Assembly: GCF_016917755.1 (NCBI RefSeq)
Contig: NZ_CP070326.1
Coordinates: 930,001 to 994,000 of the forward strand
Direction of reading: 5' to 3'
DNA length: 64,000 nt
Source of the DNA: Streptomyces noursei
Lineage (GTDB): Bacteria > Actinomycetota > Actinomycetes > Streptomycetales > Streptomycetaceae
The notes beneath the pieces were generated by a model, which saw only the letters and a list, made by a program, of their open reading frames with translations, was not told the DNA's origin and did no database searches. Both the position numbers and the translations under genes were made by a program. Positions within the stretch are counted from its first letter, which is position 1. Every line of letters begins with the position of its first letter. This document shows, in pieces, positions 26,250 through 34,592 of this stretch.

Positions 26250-26996
26250 TCAGCGCATCAGGGTGCCGCCGTTGACGTCGTAGGTGGCACCGGTGACGAA
26301 CGTCTCCCGGGAGGCGAGGAAGAGGACGACTCGGACGACCTCTTCGGGGGTGGCGATTCGGCCCATGGGTACCTGAGAGGTGAGCTCGGCGAGTGCCTCC
26401 GGGCCGATCGAGCGGACCATGGCGGTGTCGATCATGGCCGGGGCGACCGCGTTCACGGTGACGCCGTACGGGGCGAGTTCGGCGGCGAAGACCCGGGTGA
26501 GGGCGATCATCCCGGCCTTGCTGGTGCCGTAGGCGGCGCCGGTGGGGCGGGGCGTCTGGCCGGCGATGGAGGCCACGTTGACGATCCGTCCGAAGCCGCG
26601 GTCGCGCATGTCGGCGGCGACCGCGCGGGTCAGCAGGAAGACGGCGCGCAGGTTGACCGCGAAGACGTCGTCCCACTCCTCAGGCGTGATCTCCCACAAC
26701 GATCGGGCGAGCGGCCGGGCGGCGTTGTTGATCAGCACGTCGATCGGGCGCCAGTCACGAGCCTCGGCGTAGGCGGCGGCGAGTGCGTCCGGGTCGCGCA
26801 GGTCGACCCGGACCGGCCGGATCCGTTCTCCGGTGAGGTCGAGGTCGTTGGCGAGGGCGCGGTTGGTCTCGTCGTCGATGTCCAACGCGGCGACGTGGGC
26901 GCCTTCGGCGTGGCAGGCGCGGACCAGGGCGGCGCCCAACCCCTGGGCACTGCCGGTGATCAGGACAGTGCGGCCGTCGAGTCCGGTGTCGAGCAT
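26250..26996 (-). CDS. Short-chain dehydrogenase/reductase (FabG-like)
   Basis: 248 aa. TVLITGSAQGLGAALVRA (cofactor loop TGxxxGxG at about 14), INNAA, active-site Ser in VNVASIAG and YGTSKAGM (YxxxK), ending FVTGATYDVNGGTLM. DVAALDIDDE after beta-2 suggests NAD rather than NADP. In one operon with the gene at 27062, behind a palindrome and a divergent repressor. Confidence 0.93.
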   Translation of the reverse strand: MLDTGLDGRTVLITGSAQGLGAALVRACHAEGAHVAALDIDDETNRALANDLDLTGERIRPVRVDLRDPDALAAAYAEARDWRPIDVLINNAARPLARSLWEITPEEWDDVFAVNLRAVFLLTRAVAADMRDRGFGRIVNVASIAGQTPRPTGAAYGTSKAGMIALTRVFAAELAPYGVTVNAVAPAMIDTAMVRSIGPEALAELTSQVPMGRIATPEEVVRVVLFLASRETFVTGATYDVNGGTLMR

Positions 26997-27008
26997 CTGC
27001 TCCCCCTC

Positions 27009-27053
27009 TTTTCAGTACCTGCTTTTTCAGTGCCTGCTTTTTCAGTGCCTGTT
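27009..27053. repeat. Three 15-bp direct repeats in an intercistronic gap
   Basis: TTTTCAGTACCTGCT, TTTTCAGTGCCTGCT, TTTTCAGTGCCTGTT, contiguous at 27009-27023, 27024-27038 and 27039-27053. They lie between two minus-strand genes, close to the ribosome site of the SDR gene. Confidence 0.9.
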
Positions 27054-27061
27054 GAGATTTC

Positions 27062-27469
27062 TCAGTTCGTACCGAAGAACAGTGGGCGGCCGACTCGGGC
27101 TTCGATCCGCAGATAGCGCCACAGTCGGCCGTCGCCGACCGGGGTGTCGCGGACGATGCCGCACACCGCGGAGGCGGTCTGCAGGTCGGGGACGTCGGCG
27201 AGGATGTAGGAGGTCCAGGGCCAGGCGGTGGCGGCGCCGACCATCAGCTGGTCGTCGTCCAGGGTGCCGAGGACGTGGACGCCGAAGCGTTCGCCGAGCC
27301 GGTCGAAGGCGGGCGGGATGGCGGCGGCCACGGTGGCGCGCAGCGCGTCGTCGGCGGCGAAGAAGTCCTGGGTGACGCCGATGCAGAACAGGGTACGCAG
27401 CGGGCCGGTTGAGGGCTGTCCCGCGGCGGGTGCGGGGTTGGGCGGGATGGCGGGCTGTGTGGTGGTCAT
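27062..27469 (-). CDS. Unknown small protein in SDR operon
   Basis: 135 aa from the ATG at 27469; an upstream GTG at 27511 would add 14 residues. Contains LRTLFCIGVTQDFFAADDAL, then FGVHVLGTLDDDQLMVGAA and AWPWTSYILADVPDLQTAS, a compact alpha/beta pattern. No family is certain; a dimeric alpha-beta-barrel-type accessory protein is possible. First gene of the unit with the SDR. Confidence 0.6.
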   Translation of the reverse strand: MTTTQPAIPPNPAPAAGQPSTGPLRTLFCIGVTQDFFAADDALRATVAAAIPPAFDRLGERFGVHVLGTLDDDQLMVGAATAWPWTSYILADVPDLQTASAVCGIVRDTPVGDGRLWRYLRIEARVGRPLFFGTN

Positions 27470-27542
27470 CCTGGGCCTCGCGGGAACGCGTCGGTGCGAC
27501 GGTGCGGGCACCGTCGGCGAGTGGTGAAGTGGATACTTAGAG

Positions 27543-27564
27543 GATCGTCAACGCATTGACGATC
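27543..27564. promoter_or_regulatory. Operator: perfect 9-bp inverted repeat
   Basis: GATCGTCAA-CGCA-TTGACGATC, centred between the divergent genes at 27469/27511 and 27602. Surrounding DNA is AT-richer. It is the likely site of the ArsR-type repressor encoded at 27602. Confidence 0.75.
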
Positions 27565-27601
27565 ACCGACCGTATCACCCATTTAGAGAGCTATCGAAAC
27601 A

Positions 27602-28027
27602 ATGTCTCGCACCGTCCCGGCCGACCCCCCGGGAGCGAACCCGCCGCCACGCTCCCCCGGGCCGGAGGAACCCGCCGCTACGTCCGCCCCGGCCGACCCC
27701 GACCAGCCGGAGACCGCCCGGATCCAACTCGGCGACTTGCTGCAGGCGTTCAGCGACCCCCTGCGGCGGCGGATCGTGCACCGGCTCGCCACGCAGGGCG
27801 AGGCCGGCTGCGGAGACATCGAACTGCCCGTCACCCGGGCCACCGGCTCCTACCACTTCCGGATCCTGCGGACGGCAGGCTGGACCCACACCCGCCGATC
27901 CGGCCGCGAACGGTACATCTCGCTACGCCGCGCCGATCTCGAAGCGCGCTTCCCCGGCCTGCTGGAGGCCCTGCTGCGGGCCGACGAGGCGGAGCGGGAG
28001 GCGGTGGCCGAGCCGGACGCGATGTGA
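27602..28027 (+). CDS. ArsR-like winged-helix repressor
   Basis: 141 aa. A proline-rich N-terminal 40 residues, then the HTH: LGDLLQAFSDPLRRRIVHRL, GDIELPVTRATGSYHFRIL (recognition helix) and wing RRSGRERYISLRRADLEARF. Divergent from the SDR operon with a perfect palindrome between, so it most likely represses that operon and itself. Confidence 0.88.
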   Translation: MSRTVPADPPGANPPPRSPGPEEPAATSAPADPDQPETARIQLGDLLQAFSDPLRRRIVHRLATQGEAGCGDIELPVTRATGSYHFRILRTAGWTHTRRSGRERYISLRRADLEARFPGLLEALLRADEAEREAVAEPDAM

Positions 28028-28284
28028 GACCAGCAGAGATCGCCTCCCGGGAGAGGTCGATCGTTTTGTCGGTCACCAGTCGCCGGGGAGCCGGCGAGGC
28101 AGTGGGGCTGTCTGCGGCTGATCTCCGTGAGCGGCCCTCAGGATGGCGTTCCAGACCAGGGGTTGCGGCCTTCCAAGGGGCGGCCGGGGATGCAATCGCA
28201 CCCGCGCCCGCACTCGCCCTTCCGCACCGGGCCGGCCACCAGCACGGGGAACACGGCGAGGCGCCGCGCGAGCCAACCCTTCCT

Positions 28285-28330
28285 GTAAAGCATGCTTGAC
28301 ACTCGCCGCGAGGTGACAAGTAAGCTTTAC
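28285..28330 (+). promoter_or_regulatory. Promoter with nested palindromes
   Basis: GTAAAGC (28285-28291) and GCTTTAC (28324-28330) form a 7-bp inverted repeat around a -35 TTGACA (28296-28301) and a possible -10 TAAGCT (28321-28326), spacing 19. AAGCATGCTT (28288-28297) overlaps the -35. Transcription would start at or near the GTG at 28333. Confidence 0.6.
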
Positions 28331-28332
28331 AC

Positions 28333-28542
28333 GTGCGAAACAGCGTCAGGAAACTGCGGTCGTCACGAGGGCTCTCCCAGGGCCAGTTGGGCACGGCCCT
28401 CGGGGTCTCACGGCAAACGATCAACGCCATCGAGACCGAGCGGTACACGCCTTCCCTGCCGCTCGCCCTGGCCATGGCCAGGTTCTTCGAGGTCAGCGTT
28501 GAGGAGATGTTCCATACCCATGAGAGTCCAGATGACCAGTAA
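28333..28542 (+). CDS. XRE-family HTH regulator (small)
   Basis: 69 aa from a GTG with no Shine-Dalgarno sequence, consistent with a leaderless mRNA. VRKLRSSRGLSQGQLGTALG, then VSRQTINAIETERYTPSLPL is a classic lambda-repressor/YozG-type HTH. It overlaps the next gene by about 11 bp. The palindromes in its own promoter point to autoregulation. Confidence 0.92.
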   Translation: MRNSVRKLRSSRGLSQGQLGTALGVSRQTINAIETERYTPSLPLALAMARFFEVSVEEMFHTHESPDDQ

Positions 28543-28918
28543 CACAGCCCGGCGGTCCGTCCCCGGTTTCTTCCTGGTCGTCGGAGTCGCCTGCCTCACG
28601 GCCGCGACCGCCGGCGGCCATCTCGCTCTCGGTTTGGTGACGTTCGGAATCCTGGCGGCCTGCAGTCTTGCCTTGGTGATGCTGGGACGCCGGAGCGAGA
28701 CCTACCAGGGCCTCACCCAGAAGGAACCCGACGAGCGCTTCGCCCGGATCGGAGGGCTGGCCTGGGCCGGCACGGGCATCGTGCTCACCGTGGGCAATCT
28801 CAGCGCTTTCATCGGTGAACTGGCATCCGGAAGAAGCGGCGATCCGTACTTCTGGTTCGTGGCCGCCGCCGCCATCACCTACATCGTGTTCGTCGCCTTG
28901 TTGTCTCGGCATACCTGA
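28532..28918 (+). CDS. Multi-pass membrane protein next to XRE regulator
   Basis: 128 aa (an ATG at 28520 is an alternative). Four hydrophobic helices: FFLVVGVACLTAATAGG, LALGLVTFGILAACSLALVM, IGGLAWAGTGIVLTVGNLSA and FWFVAAAAITYIVFVALLS, with an acidic KEPDERFARIG between 2 and 3. Pairs of a small XRE repressor and such DUF2178-like proteins are widespread; function unknown. Confidence 0.8.
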   Translation: MTSNTARRSVPGFFLVVGVACLTAATAGGHLALGLVTFGILAACSLALVMLGRRSETYQGLTQKEPDERFARIGGLAWAGTGIVLTVGNLSAFIGELASGRSGDPYFWFVAAAAITYIVFVALLSRHT

Positions 28919-29035
28919 GGAGCCACCGCCTCGACGGCCCGCCACCGCACGCCCGACCAGGCAACGGAGACCAACCTGGCCACCCGAGGTCCGTCTCAGG
29001 CAAGGCTGAGCCGGCGCGGGCAAGGGCGGGCACGT

Positions 29036-29185
29036 CAATTCGCGGCGATGGCAAGGATGTTCTTCCCCTCACGCTCCGTCAGAACCTGGAACAGGCAGCT
29101 CAGCGCCCATGCGATCCAGCTCCGTACAGCCCAGTTCGTCGATACGGAGAAGGTCGACGCAGCGGTGGCGATCAACAGATGCGAC
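29036..29185 (-). pseudogene. IstB (IS21 ATPase) relic
   Basis: CVDLLRIDELGCTELDRMG (an IstB Walker B, usually VDLL-IDELGY), then in a shifted frame LFQVLTEREGKNILAIAAN. Only about 50 residues of the ATPase remain, with a frameshift in the middle. Confidence 0.75.
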
Positions 29186-29208
29186 GGACCACGACTCTGC
29201 CGACGTGG

Positions 29209-29982
29209 CTATGTGCGAGGGGTGAGGTGGGTGAGAAGCGCGTCGAGTGCACTGGTCAGGGCCTGGGAGTTGGCCTGGTCGAACCAGGTGGTGCGGATGC
29301 GTTCGTTGTTTCCGTTCGGGGTCTCGTGGTCCGCTGCGAGTTGGTGCAGGGAACGGGTCTCGTCGCTCAGGGAGCGGCCCACGCCCTGGAAGAGGCTGCG
29401 GACGTAGCGGTCCGCGTCCTCGGAGGCGATGCCCTGGTCGGCGGCCCACGACGTGAGCGTGGCGAGATACGTGTAGTGGGTGGTCAGCGTCCCGGTCAGT
29501 GCGGAGAAGACGTCGAAGGCGGCCTCGTCCGCGACGGGGAGCACCCCGCCCAGGCGCTCGAAGAAGGAGTCCGCCTCCGGGTGCGAGGGGTACACCACGG
29601 TGACGGAACGGCGTTCGCGGATGGCCGGCAGGGGGATGGCTCGGACCAGCGGGGCGCCGGTGGCGAGTGACCGGCGCAGGTCGTCGTTGCCGACGCCGGC
29701 CATCACATTGACCACGACCTTGTCGTCGTCCACCCGCACCCCGGCCAGGGCATGGTGGTGGTCCCGGCGCCGTACGGCGATGATCACCAACTCGGAGCGG
29801 TCCACCACCTCCTGGTTGTCGGCGCACACCCGTACGCCCTCGTAGCGCTCGGACAACTCCGCGGCCGTGCGGGCGCCCCGGGGGGAGAGAAACACTTCTG
29901 ACGTCTCGTCGCCCCCGTGGCGCAGGCTCATCACGATGGCCCGGCCGATCTCGCCCACTCCGATGATGCCGATGCGTTTCAC
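29209..29982 (-). CDS. ProC-like NAD(P)-binding reductase
   Basis: 257 aa from the GTG at 29982, chosen for its GGAGGAAGGCACA site (an upstream ATG at 29997 is possible). Rossmann loop RIGIIGVGEIGRAIVMSLR; LVIIAVRRRDHHHALAGV, then VVNVMAGVGNDDLRRSLATG follow the pyrroline-5-carboxylate reductase layout. The C-terminal helical half is intact. A role in proline synthesis is not certain because conserved ProC C-terminal motifs are weak. Confidence 0.75.
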   Translation of the reverse strand: MKRIGIIGVGEIGRAIVMSLRHGGDETSEVFLSPRGARTAAELSERYEGVRVCADNQEVVDRSELVIIAVRRRDHHHALAGVRVDDDKVVVNVMAGVGNDDLRRSLATGAPLVRAIPLPAIRERRSVTVVYPSHPEADSFFERLGGVLPVADEAAFDVFSALTGTLTTHYTYLATLTSWAADQGIASEDADRYVRSLFQGVGRSLSDETRSLHQLAADHETPNGNNERIRTTWFDQANSQALTSALDALLTHLTPRT

Positions 29983-30090
29983 TGTGCCTTCCTCCATGGT
30001 GCGTGGTGGTCGCGACCCGTGCAGGTGGCGGGTCCGTGTCGTTGAACTCCGTGTCGTTGAACCTACGTGCGAGGACGAACGCAGCCAACG

Positions 30091-30531
30091 TCACGTCGAG
30101 CGCGGCCTCTTCCACAGGAGTGCGACCGCCAGGGCGCCTGCCAGGCAGGGAGTCATCCCCGCCCAACCCAGCACCGGCGGCAGACCGGTAGCGCCGGAGG
30201 TGTCCTTGGTGAGCAGCCCGACCAACCCGCTACCGGTGCCGAGCACGAACATCACGGTCGCGGCGGGGCGGGCCCATCGCTTGCCCGCGTTGACGGCCCA
30301 CGTCGTCCCGAACCAGGCGATGACACCGAGCGCGCCGATGACGGACAACAGGACCAGGTAGGTGCCGACAGCCGAGTCGATCTGCGTCTGGGCGTACGTG
30401 GGGTAGCCGGTCCGGATGTGGCCGGCCAGCAGATCGCGGTCGGTGTAGGGGACGATCGTCGCGAGGACGGTGAGCCCGAGACCCGTACACAACGTTCCCA
30501 TCGCCCATCGCTCATGAGGTGTCTTCACCAT
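30091..30531 (-). CDS. Integral membrane protein, unknown
   Basis: 146 aa with four predicted membrane helices: MGTLCTGLGLTVLATIVPY, YLVLLSVIGALGVIAWFGT, WARPAATVMFVLGTGSGLVG and GWAGMTPCLAGALAVALLW. The Met at 30531 is preferred over an ATG at 30579. Family not recognised. Confidence 0.75.
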   Translation of the reverse strand: MVKTPHERWAMGTLCTGLGLTVLATIVPYTDRDLLAGHIRTGYPTYAQTQIDSAVGTYLVLLSVIGALGVIAWFGTTWAVNAGKRWARPAATVMFVLGTGSGLVGLLTKDTSGATGLPPVLGWAGMTPCLAGALAVALLWKRPRST

Positions 30532-30649
30532 CAGAGTGCCAGTGCCTTCCCTTGAGTGATATCGAGTTGTGCGAGTCATATCGAGTCGGGCGGCGAGGAC
30601 GACTCGCAGGAGCCCGCTGCTCTCCGCCCGTGCATGCCTGTTCCGGGTC

Positions 30650-31630
30650 TCATTGGTCGATCATGCCGATGCCGTGGTCGCCGTATCGCGCCCCTTGGGC
30701 GCCGGTGGCGGGGACGGCAGCGTCGATGCGGCCGAGGTCGGTCGCGGTCAGCTGCAGATCGAGGGCGGCCAGGTTGTCGCGCAGGTGGGGGCGACGCGAA
30801 CTGCCGGGGATGGGGATGACGTCGCTGCCACGGGCGAGGAGCCAGGCCAGGGCGACCTGGGCGGGGGTGGCGTTCTTGGCCGCGGCGAGTCGAGTGAGGG
30901 TGTCGACGACGGCCAGGTTGGCCTTGAGGTTGTCGCCGGTGTAGCGGGGTGCGGTGGCGCGGAAGTCGCCGCTGTCGTACGAGGTGGTGGCGCGGACGGC
31001 TCCGGTGAGCAGGCCGCGGCCGAGGGGGCTGTAGGCGACCAGGGTCGCGCCGATGCTGCGCAGAGCGGGCAGGATGTCGTTTTCGACATGGCGTTCCCAC
31101 AGCGAGTACTCGGTCTGGACGGCGCTGATGGGGTGGACGGCGTGGGCGCGTCGGAGGGTGGCGGCGGAGACTTCGGACAGGCCGATGTGGCCCACCTTGC
31201 CCTGGGCGACCAGTTCGGACAGCGCTCCGACCGACTCCTCGACGGGCACGACAGGGTCGATGCGCGCGAGGTAGTACACGTCGATGTGGTCGGTGCGCAG
31301 CCGGCGCAACGATGCCTCGCAGCCACGCCGCAGAGAGTCGGGGGAACCGATGGGGACCAGCCCTTCGGCGGTGCGCCGGACGCCCGTCTTGGTGGCCAGC
31401 ACGACGCGGTCACGGTGTGGCGCGAGGGTCTGGCCGAGGAGTTCCTCGTTCGCGCCGTCGCCGTAGAAGTCGCCGGTGTCGAACATGGTGACGCCACTTT
31501 CGAGGGCCTCCAGCACGGTGGCCGCCGCCTCATGAGGGTCGGCCGGGCCGTAGCTGCCAGTCATGCTCATGCAGCCCAGACCGAGTCGGGAGACCGCGGG
31601 GCCGTCGACGCCCAGGTTGTTGGTGTGCAT
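30650..31630 (-). CDS. Aldo/keto reductase with missing catalytic His
   Basis: 326 aa; GGAGGAAACG before the ATG. Asp and Tyr (FDTGDFYGDGANEELLG), Lys (VVLATKTG) of the AKR tetrad are present, and cofactor region IPIPGSSRRPHLRDNLAALD. The tetrad His, normally in YYLHRxD, is Ala here (DVYYLARIDPV). 11 bp downstream of the esterase gene: one operon under TetR control. Confidence 0.93.
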   Translation of the reverse strand: MHTNNLGVDGPAVSRLGLGCMSMTGSYGPADPHEAAATVLEALESGVTMFDTGDFYGDGANEELLGQTLAPHRDRVVLATKTGVRRTAEGLVPIGSPDSLRRGCEASLRRLRTDHIDVYYLARIDPVVPVEESVGALSELVAQGKVGHIGLSEVSAATLRRAHAVHPISAVQTEYSLWERHVENDILPALRSIGATLVAYSPLGRGLLTGAVRATTSYDSGDFRATAPRYTGDNLKANLAVVDTLTRLAAAKNATPAQVALAWLLARGSDVIPIPGSSRRPHLRDNLAALDLQLTATDLGRIDAAVPATGAQGARYGDHGIGMIDQ

Positions 31631-31641
31631 CGTTTCCTCCG

Positions 31642-32601
31642 TCACGTCGCCAGGGCCGCGCGGAGGAACCCGAGGATCTCCGCCTGGGCGGCTGCGGCCT
31701 GCGGTTCCACTCCCGGCAGGGTGAGGAACGCGTGCCTCGCGCCCGGGTATTCGGTCAGCCGCACGGGCGTCCCGGCGGCCCGCAGCCGCTCGGCGTAGCG
31801 GCGGCCGTGATCGGCGACCGCATCCTGGGTCGGCACCACGAGGAGCGCGGGCGCGAGCCCGCTCAGGTCGTCCGCGTAGAGCGGCGAGAATGCCCGGGCG
31901 TCCGTTCCCGCCGGGACGGCGAGCCGCTGGAGGAGCCGCAGTTGCGGCAGGGCGCGGGTCGGGCGGTATGCGTACTCGGCGATCGAGGGGTGGTCGTACA
32001 TCGTGTCGGTCACGTCGACCGCGGGGTTGACCAGTACCTGCGCCGCCAGGTGCAGACCGTCCTCCCGGGCCCGAATGGCCGTCAGGGCGCTGACGAGTGC
32101 GCCGAAGCTCTCCCCGAAGACGGCCGTGCGCGCCGGGTCGATGCCCCACTGGGCGGCGTGCTGCACCACGTGCCGCAGCACGTCCCAGCCGTCGTCGGCG
32201 GCGTTCGCGAGCGGACTGCCCGGGGCGACGAGGCGGTGCTCGACCGAGACGACGAGCGCGGGCAGTTGGACGGCGAGGTGACTGTTGGTCCAGTCGCACT
32301 GCACCGCCGTGCCCACGAAGCCGCCTCCGTGGACATGGACCACGAGTGGCAGGTCGGTTCGGGCGGCGTCACCGTCACCCGTCGACGCCGGCCGGTACAC
32401 CCGGACCGGAAGGTCGCGCCCGGGCAGCGCGGCCTTACGCCACTCGATCGCGGCGCCGGGGTCCGGCTCCCCGGTCATCGCCCGGGCCGCGCCGGATGCC
32501 CGGAAGCGGTTCTCCGCTTCGCGGTAGGCGATCAGTTCCTCGGTCGTTAACGCCTCGAAGTCCGGCTCCGGCGGCCGCGTCGCAGCGGCGGTCTGGTTCA
32601 T
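31642..32601 (-). CDS. Alpha/beta-hydrolase esterase, HSL type
   Basis: 319 aa with AAGGAGAG ribosome site. Oxyanion motif VVHVHGGGFVGTA near 87, nucleophile AVFGESFGALVSAL (GxSxG) near 165, and a C-terminal TEYPGARHAFLTL holding the His. Pairs with the AKR downstream and a divergent TetR gene; probably hydrolyses a small acyl ester. The Asp (VVPTQDAVADHG) is visible. Confidence 0.93.
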   Translation of the reverse strand: MNQTAAATRPPEPDFEALTTEELIAYREAENRFRASGAARAMTGEPDPGAAIEWRKAALPGRDLPVRVYRPASTGDGDAARTDLPLVVHVHGGGFVGTAVQCDWTNSHLAVQLPALVVSVEHRLVAPGSPLANAADDGWDVLRHVVQHAAQWGIDPARTAVFGESFGALVSALTAIRAREDGLHLAAQVLVNPAVDVTDTMYDHPSIAEYAYRPTRALPQLRLLQRLAVPAGTDARAFSPLYADDLSGLAPALLVVPTQDAVADHGRRYAERLRAAGTPVRLTEYPGARHAFLTLPGVEPQAAAAQAEILGFLRAALAT

Positions 32602-32657
32602 GTCTGCGTCTCTCCTTCTTGTCCCGGCCCTGCCTCCCGGCAGGCGTGCACCCCCAG

Positions 32658-32690
32658 TATGCACGCACCGCGTGCAACAGCAAGTGCATA
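32658..32690. promoter_or_regulatory. TetR operator between divergent genes
   Basis: TATGCAC (32658-32664) with GTGCATA (32684-32690), and inside it GCACG (32661-32665) with CGTGC (32671-32675). Located between the esterase/AKR operon and the TetR gene. Confidence 0.65.
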
Positions 32691-32721
32691 GACTAGACTG
32701 AGCCCGGACGAGAGGGGCGAG

Positions 32722-33381
32722 ATGTCAGGCCGAAGGCGTTGGTCGACCGAGGAGATCCTGGACACGGCAGCGGAACTGCTGCGCACGAGCGACGCAGAGT
32801 CGTTCAGCGTGCGCAAGCTCGCGGCAACGCTCGGGACCGACTCCTCCAGCCTCTACAGGCATTTCCGCAGCAAGACAGAGCTGCTGCGCGCGGTCGCCGA
32901 CCGGATCCTGGCGGCCGCCATGGACGGCTACCGCCCCGAGGGTGACTGGCAGCAGCGCATCACGGCCCTGGCCCTTCGCCTGCGCGAAGCCTTCGGCCAG
33001 CAGCCCCAACTCGCCGTGGTCTGGGGACGCTACGCGTCCAGCGGCGCCGGATCCCGGCTGGTCATGGAAGAGGTGTTGCAGGCCCTGCGAGCCTCAGGGC
33101 TGCCCGACGAGGAGATCCCGGCGCGCTACCACCGGATCGTGATCCTCCTCGCCGCGCTGATCGCCTCCGAGGCCGGCATCGGCTCCCTCACCACCGAAGA
33201 GCACGAACAGGGCATGGAGCTGTTCCGCGTCGCGGTACTGGGCGCCGACCCCGAACGCTTCCCCGCCCTGGCCCACTACGCTCGCGACATCCGCCCCCTC
33301 GGCGCGGACCGCCGCGGCGCGTTCGAGGAGATCCTCGCCGCCCAACTCGCCCACATCGAGGCCACAATCCGCCCGAGCTAA
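32722..33381 (+). CDS. TetR-family repressor, stop codon rebuilt by IS
   Basis: 219 aa. HTH: EEILDTAAELLRTSDAESFS, VRKLAATLGTDSSSLYRHF and RSKTELLRAVADRIL. C-terminal domain complete. Its last codon AGC is followed by T-A from the target site and the first A of an IS630 element, giving TAA; before insertion the stop read TAG. Divergent from the esterase/AKR operon. Confidence 0.93.
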   Translation: MSGRRRWSTEEILDTAAELLRTSDAESFSVRKLAATLGTDSSSLYRHFRSKTELLRAVADRILAAAMDGYRPEGDWQQRITALALRLREAFGQQPQLAVVWGRYASSGAGSRLVMEEVLQALRASGLPDEEIPARYHRIVILLAALIASEAGIGSLTTEEHEQGMELFRVAVLGADPERFPALAHYARDIRPLGADRRGAFEEILAAQLAHIEATIRPS

Positions 33382-33989
33382 GCGGTCTTGAGCAAGTCTT
33401 CTGTGGTTGGTGTCAGTGCTGTTGCCCGTCGGGTCATTGCCTGGTCGACGGCGGTGTGTAGTGCGGTGGTGCTGGTGTAGGCACGGACGGGCATGTCCTG
33501 GTACTTCACTGAGCGCCATATGCGCTCGATGAGGTTCAGCTCCGGCGATCGCGGTGGGAGGTAGAACAGGTGGACGCCGATGGCCTCCAGTTCTTCACGC
33601 CGTCCCTTGAAGAGTCTGGCGTGGTGGATCTGGGCGTTGTCCATGACGATCGTGCACGGTCTGACCCGCCGCCAACCAGGCGGCGGGTCAGTGAGACTGT
33701 CCGTTCCTTTGGGCAGGCGTGCGATGTGCGTGCAGACGAAGTCGAGAACCATCGAAGCGTCAATTTTGTGGTCGACGGCCCTCCACACCAGTTCGGGGCC
33801 TGGCCCGCTCTCGCTCAGTGCTCCCAGGACGTTGACCCGCCGGTTCTTGGTGTCCTCCCGCTTGACGACAGCGCGGACACCGGTGCGGGCCCAGGTGAAA
33901 CCGGTGGGCAGGGTCGGAGAGAACCCGGACTCGTCCAGGTAGTACAGATCCTCGGTACCGGCTTCGGCCCTCAGCCGTACAGCCGTAGG
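33378..33989 (-). CDS. IS630 transposase, DDE catalytic half (frame B)
   Basis: Reads LYYLDESGFSP (first Asp), CTIVMDNAQIHHARLF (second Asp) and RSPELNLIERIWRSVK (Glu), the DDE triad of IS630. It has no own start and is reached by a -1 frame change from ORF A at about 33975-33990. The transposase stop TAG lies partly outside the element: GCT from the terminal repeat, TA from the target, then a flanking G. Confidence 0.85.
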   Translation of the reverse strand, partial: PTAVRLRAEAGTEDLYYLDESGFSPTLPTGFTWARTGVRAVVKREDTKNRRVNVLGALSESGPGPELVWRAVDHKIDASMVLDFVCTHIARLPKGTDSLTDPPPGWRRVRPCTIVMDNAQIHHARLFKGRREELEAIGVHLFYLPPRSPELNLIERIWRSVKYQDMPVRAYTSTTALHTAVDQAMTRRATALTPTTEDLLKTA

Positions 33990-34550
33990 CCCTCCAGCCG
34001 CTCCCACGCGGCGGCCTGGAGGGCCGGGCCGGCCTTGTGCCGCAGACTGTCGCGGGTACGTTTCCAGCGGAAACCGTCCCGGTGCAGCAGCACCGACAGC
34101 CAGGAAGAATCGACATTTACCCCACGCTCTCGGCGCAGCCACTCCGCCAAAGCGGGCAGCGTCCACGTGGTCCCCTCAGCCGCCGCGGTATCCAGCATCG
34201 CCTCCAGCGCGTCCAGGTCCTCGCGCGTCCACCGTGGCGGCCGACCCGACCGGGGCGCGTCGGCCAGGGCCTCGAAACTTCCGTCAAGGAACCGGCGCAG
34301 AGCTTTGCGCACGGTGACCACATGCCGGTCGACAATGGACGCGATCTCGGGAGCGTTGCGGCCCTGGGCCGACAGCCGCACGCATTCCAACCGCACCCGC
34401 TCATTCACCGGCAAGTCCCGAGCCCTCAACCGCCGCCCCAACTCCGCCTCATCCTCCGACGAGAGCTCCACCCACAACGGTCCTGCCATTCCAAACCCCC
34501 CTCCTGGTATGGCACATACCCAAACAGCACCACACTTCACCAAGACCGCT
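33381..34550. mobile_element. IS630-family insertion sequence, 1170 bp
   Basis: Perfect terminal repeats AGCGGTCTTG (33381-33390) and CAAGACCGCT (34541-34550), extending imperfectly inward. Flanked by TA on both sides (33379-33380 and 34551-34552), the target duplication of IS630/Tc1-mariner elements. Contains one transposase on the minus strand in two frames. It splits nothing essential: it sits in the TetR stop codon. Confidence 0.93.
33971..34489 (-). CDS. IS630 transposase, DNA-binding half (frame A)
   Basis: 172 aa from the ATG at 34489 behind CAGGAGG. Helix-turn-helix NERVRLECVRLSAQGRNAPE and VDRHVVTVRKALRRFLDG, then APRSGRPPRWTREDLDALE. Ends GLRLYG with TGA at 33971. Fusion to frame B by -1 frameshift would give a full transposase; no typical A6G slippery site is visible, so it may instead be a mutation. 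Confidence 0.85.
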   Translation of the reverse strand: MAGPLWVELSSEDEAELGRRLRARDLPVNERVRLECVRLSAQGRNAPEIASIVDRHVVTVRKALRRFLDGSFEALADAPRSGRPPRWTREDLDALEAMLDTAAAEGTTWTLPALAEWLRRERGVNVDSSWLSVLLHRDGFRWKRTRDSLRHKAGPALQAAAWERLEGLRLYG

Positions 34551-34592
34551 TAGACGGCTTCCTGCCGATCGTCTTGCAGCCGAGGCAGCTTT

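Noticed and set aside
33971..34489. Two separate transposase genes in the IS630 element
   Set aside because: Neither half carries both the DNA-binding and the DDE domain; they are parts of one protein in two frames.
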